Shown piece by piece: positions 17,783 to 26,522 of a stretch of 64,000 nt of DNA. Position 1 is the first letter of the stretch. Each line of letters starts with the position of its first letter. This DNA is from Caballeronia sp. LZ062. Lineage in GTDB: Bacteria; Pseudomonadota; Gammaproteobacteria; Burkholderiales; Burkholderiaceae. A model generated the notes under the pieces. The model was given only the letters and a program-made list of their open reading frames with translations, made no database searches and was not told where the DNA came from. A program made the position numbers and the translations under genes. The DNA lies in the NCBI RefSeq assembly GCF_031450785.1, contig NZ_JARTWB010000003.1, positions 496,001-560,000 on the forward strand, written 5' to 3'.

Positions 17783-18922
17783 ATGCCGCTCATTAACTAC
17801 ATCACCCAAATTCAGTTCGACTTCGGCGCGGTGCGCCTCGTTGGCGGCGAGTGCGAACGCATCGGCATCCGACGCCCGCTCATCGTGACGGACGCAGGTA
17901 TCCGTGCGGCCGGTCTGCTCGACACGATCGTCGATGCGCTCGGCCCGGCATTCCATGCGCCCGTCTTCGATGCAACGCCGCCGAATCCGAACGAGGCCGC
18001 CGTGCGTGCGGCGGTCGAGATGTATGGCGCGAACGGTTGCGATGGCGTGATCGCGGCGGGTGGAGGCTCGTCGATCGACCTGGCGAAGGGCGTCGCGGTT
18101 TGCGCGACGCACGAAGGACCGCTGCAGAGCTTCGCCGTGATCGAAGGCGGACTGGCGCGCATCACGGCGGCGACCGCGCCGGTGATCGCCATTCCGACGA
18201 CCGCGGGAACGGGCAGCGAAGTCGGGCGTGGTGCCATCCTGATTCTCGACGACGGCCGCAAAGTCGGCGTGATCTCGCCGTATGTCGTGCCGAAAGTCGC
18301 CATCTGCGATCCCGAGCTCACGCTCGGCCTGCCGCCAGCGCTCACCGCCGCGACCGGCATGGACGCGATCGCGCATTGCCTCGAAACCTTCATGGCGCCG
18401 ACATTCAACGCGCCCGCCGACGGCATTGCGCTGGACGGACTGTGGCGCGCGTGGCGATTCATCGAGCGTGCGACGCGCGACGGGTCGGACCGCGCCGCGC
18501 GCTGGAACATGATGAGCGCGTCGATGCAGGGCGCGCTCGCGTTCCAGAAGGGTCTCGGCTGCGTGCACAGCCTGAGCCATTCTCTCGGCGGCATCAATCC
18601 GAAGCTGCATCACGGCACGCTCAACGCCATCTTTCTGCCGGCGGTGATCGCGTTCAACCGCAGCGCGCCGTCGATGCAGGAGGAGGGCAAACTCGACCGC
18701 ATCGCGCAGGCAATGGGCCTTGCATCCGGCGACGAAGTCGGCGACGCGATCCGCGCCATGACGGCGAAACTCGGTCTGCCGCGTGGCCTCGCGGAACTGG
18801 GCGTCACGCGCGAGCTATTTCCGCGCATCATCGCCGGGGCGATGAAGGATCACAGCCACAAGACCAACCCGCGCGAGGCGTCCAGCGACGACTACGCGGC
18901 GATGCTGGAAGCATCGATGTAA
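17783..18922 (+). CDS. Iron-containing (group III) alcohol dehydrogenase
   Basis: A 379-residue NAD(P)-dependent dehydrogenase of the Fe-ADH family. It shows the nucleotide-binding GGGSSIDLAK (about 96-105), PTTAGTGSEV, and the metal-ligand histidines in MDAIAHCLETF, HSLSHSLGG and HHGTLNA. The ATG at 17783 lies just inside the divergent promoter and gives the standard N-terminus. Related enzymes include maleylacetate reductase and 4-hydroxybutyrate or lactaldehyde dehydrogenases; nothing here fixes the substrate. Probably controlled by the divergent LysR protein. Confidence 0.88.
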   Translation: MPLINYITQIQFDFGAVRLVGGECERIGIRRPLIVTDAGIRAAGLLDTIVDALGPAFHAPVFDATPPNPNEAAVRAAVEMYGANGCDGVIAAGGGSSIDLAKGVAVCATHEGPLQSFAVIEGGLARITAATAPVIAIPTTAGTGSEVGRGAILILDDGRKVGVISPYVVPKVAICDPELTLGLPPALTAATGMDAIAHCLETFMAPTFNAPADGIALDGLWRAWRFIERATRDGSDRAARWNMMSASMQGALAFQKGLGCVHSLSHSLGGINPKLHHGTLNAIFLPAVIAFNRSAPSMQEEGKLDRIAQAMGLASGDEVGDAIRAMTAKLGLPRGLAELGVTRELFPRIIAGAMKDHSHKTNPREASSDDYAAMLEASM

Positions 18923-18971
18923 TTGCGCGCCGGAAGCGCGCATGGCGGATTTGCGGCGTTGCAACAGAACA

Positions 18972-18988
18972 CTAGGGGAAAACCCTAG
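18972..18988 (+). promoter_or_regulatory. CTAGGG-N5-CCCTAG dyad upstream of the 67-aa gene
   Basis: A perfect 6-bp inverted repeat, CTAGGG gaaaa CCCTAG, lies 12 bp upstream of a TTACAAT -10-like box and about 40 bp upstream of the start codon at 19028. Its place around -35 suggests an activator site rather than a terminator. Binding factor not identified. Confidence 0.5.
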
Positions 18989-19027
18989 GCTTTGTTACAA
19001 TGTCGTGCAAATTCAGGAAAGAAAGCC

Positions 19028-19231
19028 ATGCGCCACCGTTACCTCATTCTCGAAAAACTCGCTTTTACGCTTCTCACGCTGTCCGCCGTCGCCGATGCAA
19101 GCTACATCACGTGGGAAGAACACCCTAACTTCCGCGAAAACGTCACGGCGTTCGTCCAGATGAGTTCGGAACTCAACTACGCGACCGCCACGGTCGACGG
19201 CTCGACGTTGATGCCGATGGCGTTCAACTAA
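19028..19231 (+). CDS. Small protein, 67 aa, unknown
   Basis: The ATG at 19028 follows CAGGAAAGAAAGCC, a good ribosome-binding site; an in-frame ATG at 18992 lies too close to the promoter box. The product starts MRHRYLILEKLAFTLLTLSAV, a basic N-terminus and a hydrophobic stretch that could be a signal or anchor, then a polar C-terminal half with no cysteines. It has its own upstream dyad and a downstream intrinsic terminator, so it is a self-contained transcription unit. I do not recognise a family. Confidence 0.65.
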   Translation: MRHRYLILEKLAFTLLTLSAVADASYITWEEHPNFRENVTAFVQMSSELNYATATVDGSTLMPMAFN

Positions 19232-19245
19232 GCCTTATCGCATCG

Positions 19246-19271
19246 CCCGCCGCGCCCAGCGGTGGGTTTTT
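19246..19271 (+). terminator. Rho-independent terminator after the 67-aa gene
   Basis: CCCGCCGC and GCGGTGGG pair over a 5-nt loop (one G-U pair), followed by TTTTTGTTT. It ends the 67-aa gene and insulates it from the urea transporter gene. Confidence 0.8.
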
Positions 19272-19366
19272 GTTTCTCGTCCCGCATACCCGTTATTCGG
19301 CCCGCCGTCGCACGGCGCGCGCCGCTTGTCCTATGCTGGCGGCTCCGTTTCACGCAGCCGCCGCGC

Positions 19367-20272
19367 ATGTCTACCGTTGTTCGTTCCGACGCCGTCTTCG
19401 TCGAACCTGTTCGCAGCTTCGCCCGCAGCATCGGGCAGGTCGTCCTCCAGCGAAACGCGCTGACCGGCGCATTCGTCTTCGCGGGCGTGCTCTGCGCGAG
19501 CCCGCGTCTTGCGTGGGCGCTGTTGGTCGGCGCGCTCGCGGGCAGAATCGTGACGGCCATTACCGATGCCGCCGATTCGCCCGCCATGCGCGACGACCTG
19601 TACGGCTTCAACGGCGCGCTGGCGGGTCTTGCTGCGTTCACGTTCATTCGTGATATGTCTCAGGCGGCGGCGGTCGCCATCGTCGCCGCCGTCTTTGCTA
19701 CGTTGCTCGCCGGCTCGCTCACGCGCAGGCTTTCGCGTCTCGGCTTGCCGATCTTTTCGAGCCCGGCGATTATCGTCACGTGGTGCTGGATGCCGCTTTT
19801 AGCCGACCGGGGCGAAGTCGGCGCGCTCGGGCCCGTTTCGACAAATATCACCGCGCTGACGAAAGCCGCTTTCGCGGGACTCGCGCCGATTGTGTTCGCG
19901 TCCGGCGCGCTTGCGGGCTTGATGATCGCCATCGGACTCTTCGCCGCGCAACCCGCGCGCGCCGGTTGGGCGCTCGCCGGCAGCGTGTTGGGTGCCGCGT
20001 TGCATGGACTGGGTGGCGCGGACGACGCCGTGCTGCTGTCGGGCGCGTGCGGCTTCAACGCGGCGCTTGCGGCGCTCGCGACCGCGCCGCTCGGCGCACG
20101 TTACGCATTCATCGCCATTGCGGTGGCGGTACTGATCGAGCGGATCGCGGATAGCATCGGCATTGCCGCGCTGACTGCGCCGTTCGTGTTGGCGTCGTGG
20201 GCGACGATTGCGTTCGCGCGACGGCTGGAAGGGGCGTCGCGTGAAGAAGTGTGCTGCACGAGGGCACGGTAG
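19367..20272 (+). CDS. Urea transporter (UT family)
   Basis: A 301-residue inner-membrane channel-like protein with about ten hydrophobic segments in two halves, as in bacterial urea transporters. The opening SFARSIGQVVLQRNALTGAFVFAGV and the later LYGFNGALAGLAAF and SGACGFNAALAALA match the duplicated UT signature. The start at 19367 follows a short spacer after the upstream terminator. No urease genes are in the window, so linkage to urea use is from family only. The gene ends just before the ~50-bp tandem array. Confidence 0.82.
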   Translation: MSTVVRSDAVFVEPVRSFARSIGQVVLQRNALTGAFVFAGVLCASPRLAWALLVGALAGRIVTAITDAADSPAMRDDLYGFNGALAGLAAFTFIRDMSQAAAVAIVAAVFATLLAGSLTRRLSRLGLPIFSSPAIIVTWCWMPLLADRGEVGALGPVSTNITALTKAAFAGLAPIVFASGALAGLMIAIGLFAAQPARAGWALAGSVLGAALHGLGGADDAVLLSGACGFNAALAALATAPLGARYAFIAIAVAVLIERIADSIGIAALTAPFVLASWATIAFARRLEGASREEVCCTRAR

Positions 20273-20309
20273 ACGACAATCGGTTCGCGCGGGACAGGAG
20301 TGCGGTGTT

Positions 20310-20840
20310 GGGCCGGCGATGCGTCGGCTTTGGCCGACCGCCTTGTATGAGGCCGAAGTCGGCGCGAAAGCGCCAACTCTGCCGGAAGGTTTGCGTGGAG
20401 CCACAATACGGTGATAAAGCACGAACTCTGGCCAACAGCTTTACATGGTGCCAGAGTACGCGGCCAAAGCGCCAAGTCCGCCCAAGCTTTGCATGAAGTG
20501 AGAGTACGGCGTTGAAGCGCCGACCTTGGCCGACAGCGTTGCACGGGGCCAGCACGGCGCTAAAGCGCAATTCTGGCTCACAGCTTTGCATGGGGCCAGA
20601 GTACGGCGCCAGCGCGCAAACCTGCCCGACACGTTTGCATGGAGCCGGAATACGACGCTAAAGCGCCAACTTCGGCCGACAACTTTGCATGAAGCCGAAG
20701 TACGGTACTAACGCGCTAAGTCTGGCTGACCGCGCCGCATGACGCCAGAGCACAGCGCTACAGCGCCAACTCTGGGCGACCGCTATTCATGGGGCAGAGC
20801 ACGGCACTAAAGCACCTACTCTGGCCGACAGGAGATCCGA
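20310..20840 (+). repeat. Ten-unit ~50-bp tandem hairpin array ending at an aldolase start codon
   Basis: Units of 47-52 bp repeat with anchors (an ATG or close variant) at 20347, 20395, 20445, 20493, 20543, 20590, 20639, 20689, 20739 and 20789, then the real start codon at 20841. The consensus unit has an arm GGCCAGAGT, an inner GGCGC-TAAA-GCGCC hairpin, the arm ACTCTGGCC and a linker GACAGCTTTGC. Arms can pair within a unit or across the linker to the next unit; the latter pairing is often preserved despite base changes (CTTCGGC with GCCGAAG at about 20670-20700). In the last unit the linker becomes GACAGGAGATCCGA, supplying the Shine-Dalgarno. No coding frame runs through it. Function unknown. 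Confidence 0.85.
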
Positions 20841-21617
20841 ATGTCTTTCACTCACACCCCCGAGCGCCGGATCGACGAGACCGCGCCACGCTCCGCCGCC
20901 GAAGCCGCGACGCGCGTCGAACTTGCTGCTGCCTATCGGCTCATCGCGCTCAACGGCTGGGACGATGTCGTCTATACGCACATCTCCGCGAGCGTGCCCG
21001 GCGAGCCAGGGCGCTTTCTCATCAACCCGTTCGGACTCGCGTTCGACGAAGTCACCGCGTCGAATCTCGTGAAGATCGACGTAGAAGGCAACGTGATCGG
21101 TGAAAGCGCGCACGGCGTGAACGCCACCGGATTCGCGCTGCATGCCGCCGTTCATGCCGCCCGCGCGGACGCTGCGTGCGTGATGCATCTGCACGTGCGC
21201 GAGGCCATCGCGGTATCGGCGCAACCGCATGGTCTGTTGCCCGCGTCCCAGCACGCCATGCGATTTCACGGACATCTCGCGTATCACGATTACGAGGGCC
21301 TCGCGTTCTCGCCGGCCGAAGGCGAGCGGCTCGTCGCGAGTCTCGGCGCGCATCGGGCGATGCTGTTGCGCAATCACGGTCCGCTCACGCTCGGGCGCAC
21401 CGTCGCGGAAGCCTATGTGCTCATGGATATGCTCGTGAAAGCATGCGACATTCAACTGCGCGCGCTGGCGGGCGTCGGCAAGATGATCGTGCCGACGCCG
21501 GACGTGGTTGCCCGCACGGCAGCGCAGTTGCATGACGACGACGCCATTGAAGGCGCGCTCGAGTGGCCCGCGCTCATGCGCAAGCTCGACCGCATCGACC
21601 CGTCTTACCGCCATTGA
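20841..21617 (+). CDS. Class II aldolase/adducin family protein
   Basis: A 258-residue member of the fuculose-phosphate aldolase / adducin head family, usually zinc enzymes cleaving or decarboxylating hydroxy-ketone substrates. Zn-ligand candidates are H116 and H118 in VMHLHVREA and the His of RNHGPLTLG. The family motif LNGWDDVVYTHIS lies near residue 40. The start at 20841 is set by GACAGGAG 7 nt upstream, itself the end of the tandem array. A tautomerase gene follows after 23 bp, so the two probably form a small operon. Many members close to this one are annotated without a known substrate. Confidence 0.85.
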   Translation: MSFTHTPERRIDETAPRSAAEAATRVELAAAYRLIALNGWDDVVYTHISASVPGEPGRFLINPFGLAFDEVTASNLVKIDVEGNVIGESAHGVNATGFALHAAVHAARADAACVMHLHVREAIAVSAQPHGLLPASQHAMRFHGHLAYHDYEGLAFSPAEGERLVASLGAHRAMLLRNHGPLTLGRTVAEAYVLMDMLVKACDIQLRALAGVGKMIVPTPDVVARTAAQLHDDDAIEGALEWPALMRKLDRIDPSYRH

Positions 21618-21640
21618 ACATTCAATAGGATAACGAAGCA

Positions 21641-21826
21641 ATGCCGACTTTCAACATTCAGCTATTCGAAGGCCGCACCGTGGAAGAGAAGCGCAAGTTC
21701 GTCGAAGCGATCACGCGGACTACCTGCGAGACGCTCGGCTGCGAGCCCGGTTCGGTGGACATCATCCTGACGGACGTGAAGCGCGAGAACTGGGCGACCG
21801 CCGGGGAGTTGTGGTCGGACCAGTAA
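21641..21826 (+). CDS. 4-oxalocrotonate tautomerase-like protein
   Basis: A 61-residue member of the tautomerase superfamily, whose catalytic base is the amino-terminal proline exposed after Met removal; here the protein begins MPTFNIQLFEGRTVEEKRKF. Length and the predicted beta-alpha-beta pattern fit the family. It follows the class II aldolase gene by 23 bp (CAATAGGATAACGAAGCA before the ATG) and ends before a strong bidirectional terminator. It probably acts on a keto/enol intermediate of the same pathway. Confidence 0.85.
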   Translation: MPTFNIQLFEGRTVEEKRKFVEAITRTTCETLGCEPGSVDIILTDVKRENWATAGELWSDQ

Positions 21827-21838
21827 GTCGACAAAAGC

Positions 21839-21867
21839 GAACGCAGCAGCATGACGCTGCTGCGTTC
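21839..21867. terminator. Bidirectional intrinsic terminator
   Basis: A perfect 12-bp stem, GAACGCAGCAGC with GCTGCTGCGTTC, and a 5-nt loop lie between the convergent tautomerase and malate synthase genes. AAAA upstream supplies a short U-tract for the minus strand, and TTCATCT follows on the plus strand. Confidence 0.8.
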
Positions 21868-21877
21868 ATCTCAGCGA

Positions 21878-24052
21878 TTACAGCGTCTCTTTCGCGGCCA
21901 GACGGAACTTGTGCAAGAGCGGCTCCGTGTAGCCGTTCGGCTGCGTGCGGCCTTCGAACACCAGCGCACACGCGGCCTTGAACGCGTACGAGCTATCGAA
22001 CGCAGGCGCCATCGGACGATAGTACGGATCGGCGTCGTTCTGCTTGTCGACCACAGCAGCCATGCGTTCCAGCGTCTGGCGCACCTGCTCTTCCTTGACG
22101 ATGCCATGCCGCAGCCAGTTCGCGATGTGCTGGCTCGAAATGCGCAGCGTTGCGCGGTCTTCCATCAGGCCGACGTCGTGAATGTCCGGCACCTTCGAGC
22201 AGCCGACGCCCTGATCGATCCAGCGCACCACGTAACCGAGAATGCCCTGCGCGTTGTTCTCGATCTCATTGCGGATATCGTCTTCCGACCACGACGGATT
22301 CTCGACGACCGGAATCGTCAGGAGTCCATCGAGAAGTTCGTTCTTCACGCCTTCGTAGTCGATGCTCTCCATCTCCTGCTGAACCTGCTGCACATCGACC
22401 TGATGGTAATGCAGCGCGTGCAGCGTCGCGGCGGTCGGCGATGGCACCCAGGCGGTGTTCGCGCCGGCCTTGGGATGCGCAATCTTCTGTTCGAGCATCG
22501 CGTGCATCAGGTCGGGCATCGCCCACATACCTTTGCCGATCTGCGCGCGCCCGCGCAAGCCGGCGGTCAGGCCGACGAGCACGTTGTTGCGCTCATACGC
22601 CTTGATCCATGCGGACGACTTCATGTCGCCCTTGCGCATCATCGGGCCAGCTTCCATCGACGAATGCATCTCGTCGCCGGTGCGGTCGAGAAAGCCCGTG
22701 TTGATGAACGCGACGCGCGCGCTCGCCGCCGCGATACACGCCTTGAGGTTGACGCTCGTGCGCCGTTCCTCGTCCATGATGCCCATCTTGATAGTGTGAC
22801 GCGGCAGGCCGAGAAGGTCTTCGACGCGCGTGAACAGCTCGTCCGAGAACGCCACTTCGGCCGGCCCGTGCATCTTCGGCTTCACGATATAGATGGAGCC
22901 GGTGCGCGAGTTGATCTTGTTCTTCAGGTCGTGCATGGCCCCGAGCGTGGTCATCACCGCATCGAGAATGCCTTCGGGCACTTCGTTGCCGTCGCGATCG
23001 AGCACGGCGGGGTTCGTCATCAGATGCCCGACGTTGCGAATGAAAAGCAGCGAGCGGCCGTGCAGCTTGAGCGTGGAGCCGTTCGGCGCGGTGTATTCGC
23101 GGTCCGGGTTGAGGCTGCGCGTGAACGTCTTGCCATTCTTCGTGACTTGCTCCGACAGTTGCCCTTTCATCAGCCCGAGCCAGTTACGGTAAAGCTGCGT
23201 CTTGTCGGCGGCATCGACGGCGGCCACCGAATCCTCGCAGTCGATGATCGTGCTCACGGCCGCTTCCATCAGCAGATCCTTGACGTGCGCCGCATCCGTC
23301 TTGCCGATGGAATCGTTGGCGTCGATCTGAATCTCGAAGTGCAGGTCGTTGTGCTTGAGCAGCACGGCGTGCGGCGCGCTGGCCTCGCCCTGAAAGCCTG
23401 CGAACTGTTCCGGATTCGCGAGGCTGCTGCGGCCGTCACGCAAGGTCACGACGAGTTGGCCCTGCTCGACGCTGTACTTCGTGGCGTCGGCGTGCGAGCC
23501 GTGCGCGAGCGGCGCGTTGTCGTCGAGGAACGCCCGCGCGTAGGCGATCACTTTCGCGCCGCGCTTCGGGTTGAACTCGGCGGTGCGCTCGGCGCCGCCG
23601 CTTTCGTCGATGGCGTCCGTGCCGTACAGCGCGTCGTACAGGCTGCCCCAACGCGCGTTCGCGGCGTTGAGCGCATAGCGCAGGTTCGACAGCGGCACCA
23701 CGAGTTGCGGGCCGGCCTGCTCGGCGATTTCGCGGTCCACGTTCGCCGTGGTCGCACGCACGTGCGCAGGCGTCGGGACGATATAACCGATGTCTTCCAG
23801 AAACTTGCGATACGCGCGCAGGTCGCGCACCGGGCCGGGATGGCTGCGATGCCAGTTGTCCAGTTCCGTCTGCATGCGGTCGCGTTCGGCGAGCAGTGCG
23901 CGGTTCTTCGGCGCGAGGTCGTGCACGAGCGCATCGAACCCTTGCCAGAAGGCCGCGGCATCGACGCCCGTGCCGGGAATCGCTTCTTCTTCGACGAACT
24001 GGGCGAGGCTCGGTGCGACCTTCAGGCCGTGCTGTTGAATCATGTCGTTCAT
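21878..24052 (-). CDS. glcB: Malate synthase G
   Basis: A 724-residue enzyme that condenses glyoxylate with acetyl-CoA to malate in the cytoplasm. The length is that of isoform G. Conserved regions include [63 protein letters not shown] and [11 protein letters not shown]. The start at 24052 ([12 protein letters not shown]) agrees with the family and has GGAGTG upstream; the frame is open further without support. It is a single gene here, without isocitrate lyase or glycolate oxidase neighbours. Confidence 0.95.
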   Translation of the reverse strand: MNDMIQQHGLKVAPSLAQFVEEEAIPGTGVDAAAFWQGFDALVHDLAPKNRALLAERDRMQTELDNWHRSHPGPVRDLRAYRKFLEDIGYIVPTPAHVRATTANVDREIAEQAGPQLVVPLSNLRYALNAANARWGSLYDALYGTDAIDESGGAERTAEFNPKRGAKVIAYARAFLDDNAPLAHGSHADATKYSVEQGQLVVTLRDGRSSLANPEQFAGFQGEASAPHAVLLKHNDLHFEIQIDANDSIGKTDAAHVKDLLMEAAVSTIIDCEDSVAAVDAADKTQLYRNWLGLMKGQLSEQVTKNGKTFTRSLNPDREYTAPNGSTLKLHGRSLLFIRNVGHLMTNPAVLDRDGNEVPEGILDAVMTTLGAMHDLKNKINSRTGSIYIVKPKMHGPAEVAFSDELFTRVEDLLGLPRHTIKMGIMDEERRTSVNLKACIAAASARVAFINTGFLDRTGDEMHSSMEAGPMMRKGDMKSSAWIKAYERNNVLVGLTAGLRGRAQIGKGMWAMPDLMHAMLEQKIAHPKAGANTAWVPSPTAATLHALHYHQVDVQQVQQEMESIDYEGVKNELLDGLLTIPVVENPSWSEDDIRNEIENNAQGILGYVVRWIDQGVGCSKVPDIHDVGLMEDRATLRISSQHIANWLRHGIVKEEQVRQTLERMAAVVDKQNDADPYYRPMAPAFDSSYAFKAACALVFEGRTQPNGYTEPLLHKFRLAAKETL

Positions 24053-24253
24053 GGGCACTCCGGCTGATTGCTGCTTCCAAAGAATAGGGGCGGGGTGGCT
24101 TATGGTAGCGCGGATCGGGGGCGGGATCGAATCTTGACGGCGCGCAAGCGCTGTGCCTACGCGGGCAGCGACAGGCACTAATCGACGGGAAGTTGCGGTG
24201 GCCCGGCCCGTCGCGAGCGACGCACGACAAGCCGGGCGACGAACGGCCAGTGA

Positions 24254-26491
24254 CTAAGCGCCGAGCAGATCCTCGATCATCACGGGCAGCTTCCTGACGC
24301 GCACGCCGGTTGCGTGATACACGGCTCCGGTAATGGCCGCCGCGATGCCCGCGAGGCCGATCTCCGCGATACCTCGCGCGCCGAGTTCGTTAAACACGGT
24401 GTCGGGATGGTCGAGAAAGGTCACATCGAGCCTGGGCGTATCCGCGTGCGTGGCGACGATGTAGTCGGCCAGATTGTTGTTGACCGGCGCGCCGCTGCGC
24501 TCGTCGTAGACGGTGTGCTCGAAGAGCGCCATGCCGACGCCCATGACGATCGCGCCTTCCACCTGATTGCGGGCGGCACGCGGATTCAGCATCTTGCCGC
24601 CGTCGATCACGGTGACGACACGGCTCACGCGCAGCCGCGCGGTCTCCGGCTCCCACGTCACTTCGGCGAAATGCGCGCCGTATGAGTGGATGGACCACTT
24701 CTTCTTGAGCGGATCGTCGAAGCCGCCCTTCGCGCTCGCGCTTCCCGACGCCGCGTGCATGCGCGCTGCTTCCAGAATGCGCGCGAACGGCACGCCATTC
24801 TCCGACGCCTCGTTCTTGCGATGCACGCGCGCGCCGCTGAACCCAAGTTCCTCCGCTTTGGCGCCCGCGAACGGCGAGCCCTCCGCCTCGGCCGCCCGCG
24901 ACAGCACCATCTTGATGGCGGCGCGCGTCGCGTCCGTGACGGCCGGAATGACCGATGCCGTCGCCGCCGATCCGCCGGAGATCGGGCCGAGCGGCAACGC
25001 CGTATCGCCCAGAACGACTTCGATCTTGTCGAGCGCGATGCCGGTTTGCTCCGCGACGAGCTGCGCGAGAATCGTGTACGTTCCGGTGCCGATGTCCTGC
25101 GTGCCGCACACCACGCGCGCCGTGCCGTCCGCGCGCAGATCCACGCTCGCTTCCGCCGAGAAGCGCAGTCCCGGCCAACTGCACGCGCCGACGCCCCAGC
25201 CGAGCGTCAGCCCATCGCGTTTCATCGAGCCGACTTCCGGCGTGCGCTGCGACCAGCCGAAGCGTTCCGCGCCCGTTTTCAAACATTCGACGAGATGCCG
25301 CGACGAGAACGGCAAGCCGCTGCTTTCATCGACAGAAGGCTCGTTGCGCAGCCGCAATTCGACCGGGTCCATCTTCAGCGCGATGGCGAGTTCGTCCATT
25401 GCCGATTCCACCGCGAAGAGGCCGGGCACCGCGCCGGGGCCGCGCATGGCAGTGGGCGAGCCGACATGGCGCTTCACCGTGCCGCCCGTCACGCGCAGAT
25501 TGGGCGTGCTGTACATTTGCGGCGTGGCTTCGCCGCAGTCTTCCGTGTAATCGTCAGCGAGCGACGTGTGATTCAGATGGTCCTGCTGCAAGGACACGAG
25601 CTTGCCGTCGTGCGTCGCCGCGAGCCTCATGCGCTGCTGCGTTACCGGACGGTGCCCGACGTTCTGAAACATCATTCTGCGGCTCAGCACGAGCTTGACG
25701 GGCCGGCCCGTCAGCCGCGTCGCGGCGGCGGCGAGCAGCGAATGCGGCCACATCCATAGCTTGCCGCCGAAGCCCGAGCCGAGATAGCGCGAGATCACGC
25801 GCACGTTTTCTCTCGGCACGCCGAGCATCTGCACGAGCGTGCCCCGATGATTCGACACCGCCTGGCTGGTCTCATAGAACGTGTAGTCCTGGCCGTCCCA
25901 TTGCGCGACGGTCGCATGCAGTTCTATCGGATTGTGCGTCTCGACGGGCGTCACATACGTCGCGTCGATTTTGACGGGCGCGCTCGCGAAAGCGCCGTCC
26001 GGGTCGCCGCGTTCGCTCGCGACTTTAAGCTTCTTGTCGGGCGCGAGCGTCGTGCTCACATCGTGCGGCGCGACTTCGTAACCGACCTTGATGGCGGCGG
26101 CCGCCGCACTCGCGGCCTCGAACGTGACCGCGATCACGCACGCTACATATTGCCCGTAATAGCGGATCACGTCGTCTTCGAACGGCGGGCGCTGTTCATC
26201 GACATAGCCGTTCTCGAACGAGTTGCCGGGTATGCGATACAGCCGCCCGATATTGCCGCGATGCAGAACGAGCTTCACGCCCGGCATCGCTTCGGCGGCG
26301 GCGAATTCGAGCGACGTGATCCTGCCGCTCGCGATGGTGCTGCAAACCGGCACGGCGTACAACATGCCGGGCAGATCGACGTCGGAGGTATAAGTCGCGC
26401 GGCCGCAGACCTTGAGCGGCCCGTCGATGCGCGACTGCGGCCGTCCGATGACGCCGTTGGCAGACGGCTGAATGTCTGGCGCAGTGGACAT
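24254..26491 (-). CDS. paoC: Molybdenum aldehyde dehydrogenase, molybdopterin-binding subunit (PaoC-like)
   Basis: A 745-residue large subunit of a xanthine-oxidase-family hydroxylase that oxidises aldehydes to acids at a molybdenum cofactor. The N-terminus PQSRIDGPLKVCGRATYTSDV, SGFGGKLWMWPH, GPGAVPGLFAVESAMDELA, GTQDIGTGTYTI and GPISGGSAATASV match the family. The catalytic Glu is probably E710 in ARGIAEIGLAG. It is the last gene of a three-gene operon ordered FeS, FAD, Mo, as in paoABC. The gap to the FAD-subunit gene is 31 bp. The aldehyde substrate is unknown. Confidence 0.88.
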   Translation of the reverse strand: MSTAPDIQPSANGVIGRPQSRIDGPLKVCGRATYTSDVDLPGMLYAVPVCSTIASGRITSLEFAAAEAMPGVKLVLHRGNIGRLYRIPGNSFENGYVDEQRPPFEDDVIRYYGQYVACVIAVTFEAASAAAAAIKVGYEVAPHDVSTTLAPDKKLKVASERGDPDGAFASAPVKIDATYVTPVETHNPIELHATVAQWDGQDYTFYETSQAVSNHRGTLVQMLGVPRENVRVISRYLGSGFGGKLWMWPHSLLAAAATRLTGRPVKLVLSRRMMFQNVGHRPVTQQRMRLAATHDGKLVSLQQDHLNHTSLADDYTEDCGEATPQMYSTPNLRVTGGTVKRHVGSPTAMRGPGAVPGLFAVESAMDELAIALKMDPVELRLRNEPSVDESSGLPFSSRHLVECLKTGAERFGWSQRTPEVGSMKRDGLTLGWGVGACSWPGLRFSAEASVDLRADGTARVVCGTQDIGTGTYTILAQLVAEQTGIALDKIEVVLGDTALPLGPISGGSAATASVIPAVTDATRAAIKMVLSRAAEAEGSPFAGAKAEELGFSGARVHRKNEASENGVPFARILEAARMHAASGSASAKGGFDDPLKKKWSIHSYGAHFAEVTWEPETARLRVSRVVTVIDGGKMLNPRAARNQVEGAIVMGVGMALFEHTVYDERSGAPVNNNLADYIVATHADTPRLDVTFLDHPDTVFNELGARGIAEIGLAGIAAAITGAVYHATGVRVRKLPVMIEDLLGA

Positions 26492-26522
26492 GTGTGAGTT
26501 CCTCGGTCGTGTTCAGACGGAT

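Noticed and set aside
18925..18941. GCGCGC-cggaa-GCGCGC hairpin after the Fe-ADH gene
   Set aside because: Short stem with no U-tract; too weak to call a terminator in a GC-rich genome.
20310..20840. Possible CRISPR array
   Set aside because: Units are diverged along their whole length, with no constant repeat alternating with unique spacers, and no cas gene is in the window.
21851..24067. Long plus-strand open frame (738 codons) opposite malate synthase
   Set aside because: It is a shadow of high-GC codon bias: the composition is Arg/His/Ala-rich, there is no family similarity, and the opposite strand encodes an intact glcB. The same applies to long frames opposite gcd (2757-5012), the GAF/PAS kinase (14074-16629), the aldehyde dehydrogenase genes and the giant kinase (56325-58343).
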